Shown here one piece after another: positions 5,610 through 5,690 of a stretch of DNA of 5,690 nt (position 1 is its first letter; the number at the start of each line of letters is the position of its first letter). This DNA is from Actinomycetota bacterium (lineage in GTDB: Bacteria; Actinomycetota; Acidimicrobiia; Spongiisociales; ZC4RG35). Both the position numbers and the translations under genes were made by a program. Under the pieces are notes generated by a model. The model did no database searches and had not been told where the DNA came from. It saw only the letters and a program-made list of their open reading frames with translations. The stretch covers positions 1 through 5,690 of the forward strand of contig JAPUJM010000003.1 in assembly GCA_027296205.1 (NCBI GenBank), in the 5' to 3' direction.

Positions 5610-5635
5610 TAGAAAGAGCTGAAACCCTCCGTCAA
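5606..5635 (-). promoter_or_regulatory. Strong sigma-70-type promoter, TTGACG-N18-TAATGT
   Basis: On the minus strand TTGACG (5635-5630) is followed after 18 bases by TAATGT (5611-5606). This is the best -35/-10 pair in the window. The -10 box ends 8 bases before ATG 5597, so the transcript would be leaderless or nearly so. The -35 box lies in an 11-bp inverted repeat, GTCAA-T-TTGAC, at 5631-5641. Confidence 0.65.
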
Positions 5636-5652
5636 TTTGACCCAGGAAGCCA

Positions 5653-5690
5653 ATGGACGTCGAACCCGGCCTGGCTGATGCGAATGCCGA
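5653..5690 (+). CDS. Possible 5' end of a gene running off the window
   Basis: ATG at 5653 opens a frame reading MDVEPGLADANA before the window ends. AGGAAG at 5644-5649 could serve as its Shine-Dalgarno, with AGGA 5 bases from the ATG. Twelve codons are too few to recognise a family. No -10 box at leaderless spacing is seen. A competing reading is a minus-strand gene ending at 5632, with a last stretch GIRISQAGFDVHWLPGSN. The two cannot be separated on this much sequence. Confidence 0.3.
   Translation, partial: MDVEPGLADANA

Noticed and set aside
5632..5690. C-terminus of a minus-strand gene ending GIRISQAGFDVHWLPGSN
   Set aside because: Only 18 codons are visible, and the stop would sit on the -35 region of the strong minus-strand promoter. 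The plus-strand start at 5653 with an SD is slightly better, but neither is proven.
1..5690. CRISPR arrays, insertion sequences, tRNA or rRNA genes, defence islands
   Set aside because: No direct repeats with regular spacing, no transposase motifs, no terminal inverted repeats and no cloverleaf or rRNA-like stretch were seen on either strand.

Overview
This is a compact 5.7-kb stretch of a bacterial chromosome. High GC content, G/C-ending codons, GTG/TTG starts and many apparently leaderless genes (an extended TANNNT -10 box 6-8 bases before the start codon) suggest an actinobacterium. Placement in something like the Acidimicrobiia is only a guess from protein style. I see no mobile element, CRISPR array, tRNA or rRNA.

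Region 1 (21-3797, minus strand) reads, in transcription order: a gamma-glutamyltranspeptidase-family enzyme (3797-2328), a YifB/ComM Mg-chelatase-like AAA+ ATPase (2280-847), and a short DprA (845-21). ComM and DprA are almost certainly cotranscribed and translationally coupled. Both are core competence/recombination proteins: DprA loads RecA on incoming single-stranded DNA, and ComM promotes branch migration during integration. The transpeptidase lies 47 bases upstream of comM on the same strand and is probably only a neighbour, because comM seems to have its own start signal. The first 20 bases of the window are too short to assign.

Region 2 (3798-4274, plus strand) is divergent from the transpeptidase across a 33-bp gap. 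It encodes a cytosine deaminase of the yeast Fcy1 type, with the whole catalytic and base-recognition residue set preserved. It ends 3 bp from the convergent stop of region 3.

Region 3 (4278-5057, minus strand) is a crotonase-fold protein whose two classical hydratase glutamates are replaced. It looks more like an isomerase of the PaaG/Eci2 type than a hydratase.

Region 4 (5102-5400, plus strand) is divergent from region 3. It holds two tiny overlapping genes: a 37-residue single-span membrane protein and a 68-residue protein with a CxxC...HxxC zinc-finger-like core.

Region 5 (5397-5690) is the most unusual part. A strong promoter (TTGACG-N18-TAATGT), with a perfect 14-bp palindrome over the -10 box and start codon, drives a 66-codon ORF. 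Its N-terminus reads like the start of an ABC-transporter ATPase and its C-terminus like the last helix of an ABC-2 permease. This could be the collapsed remnant of an ABC exporter operon. A possible further gene starts at 5653 on the plus strand and runs off the window.
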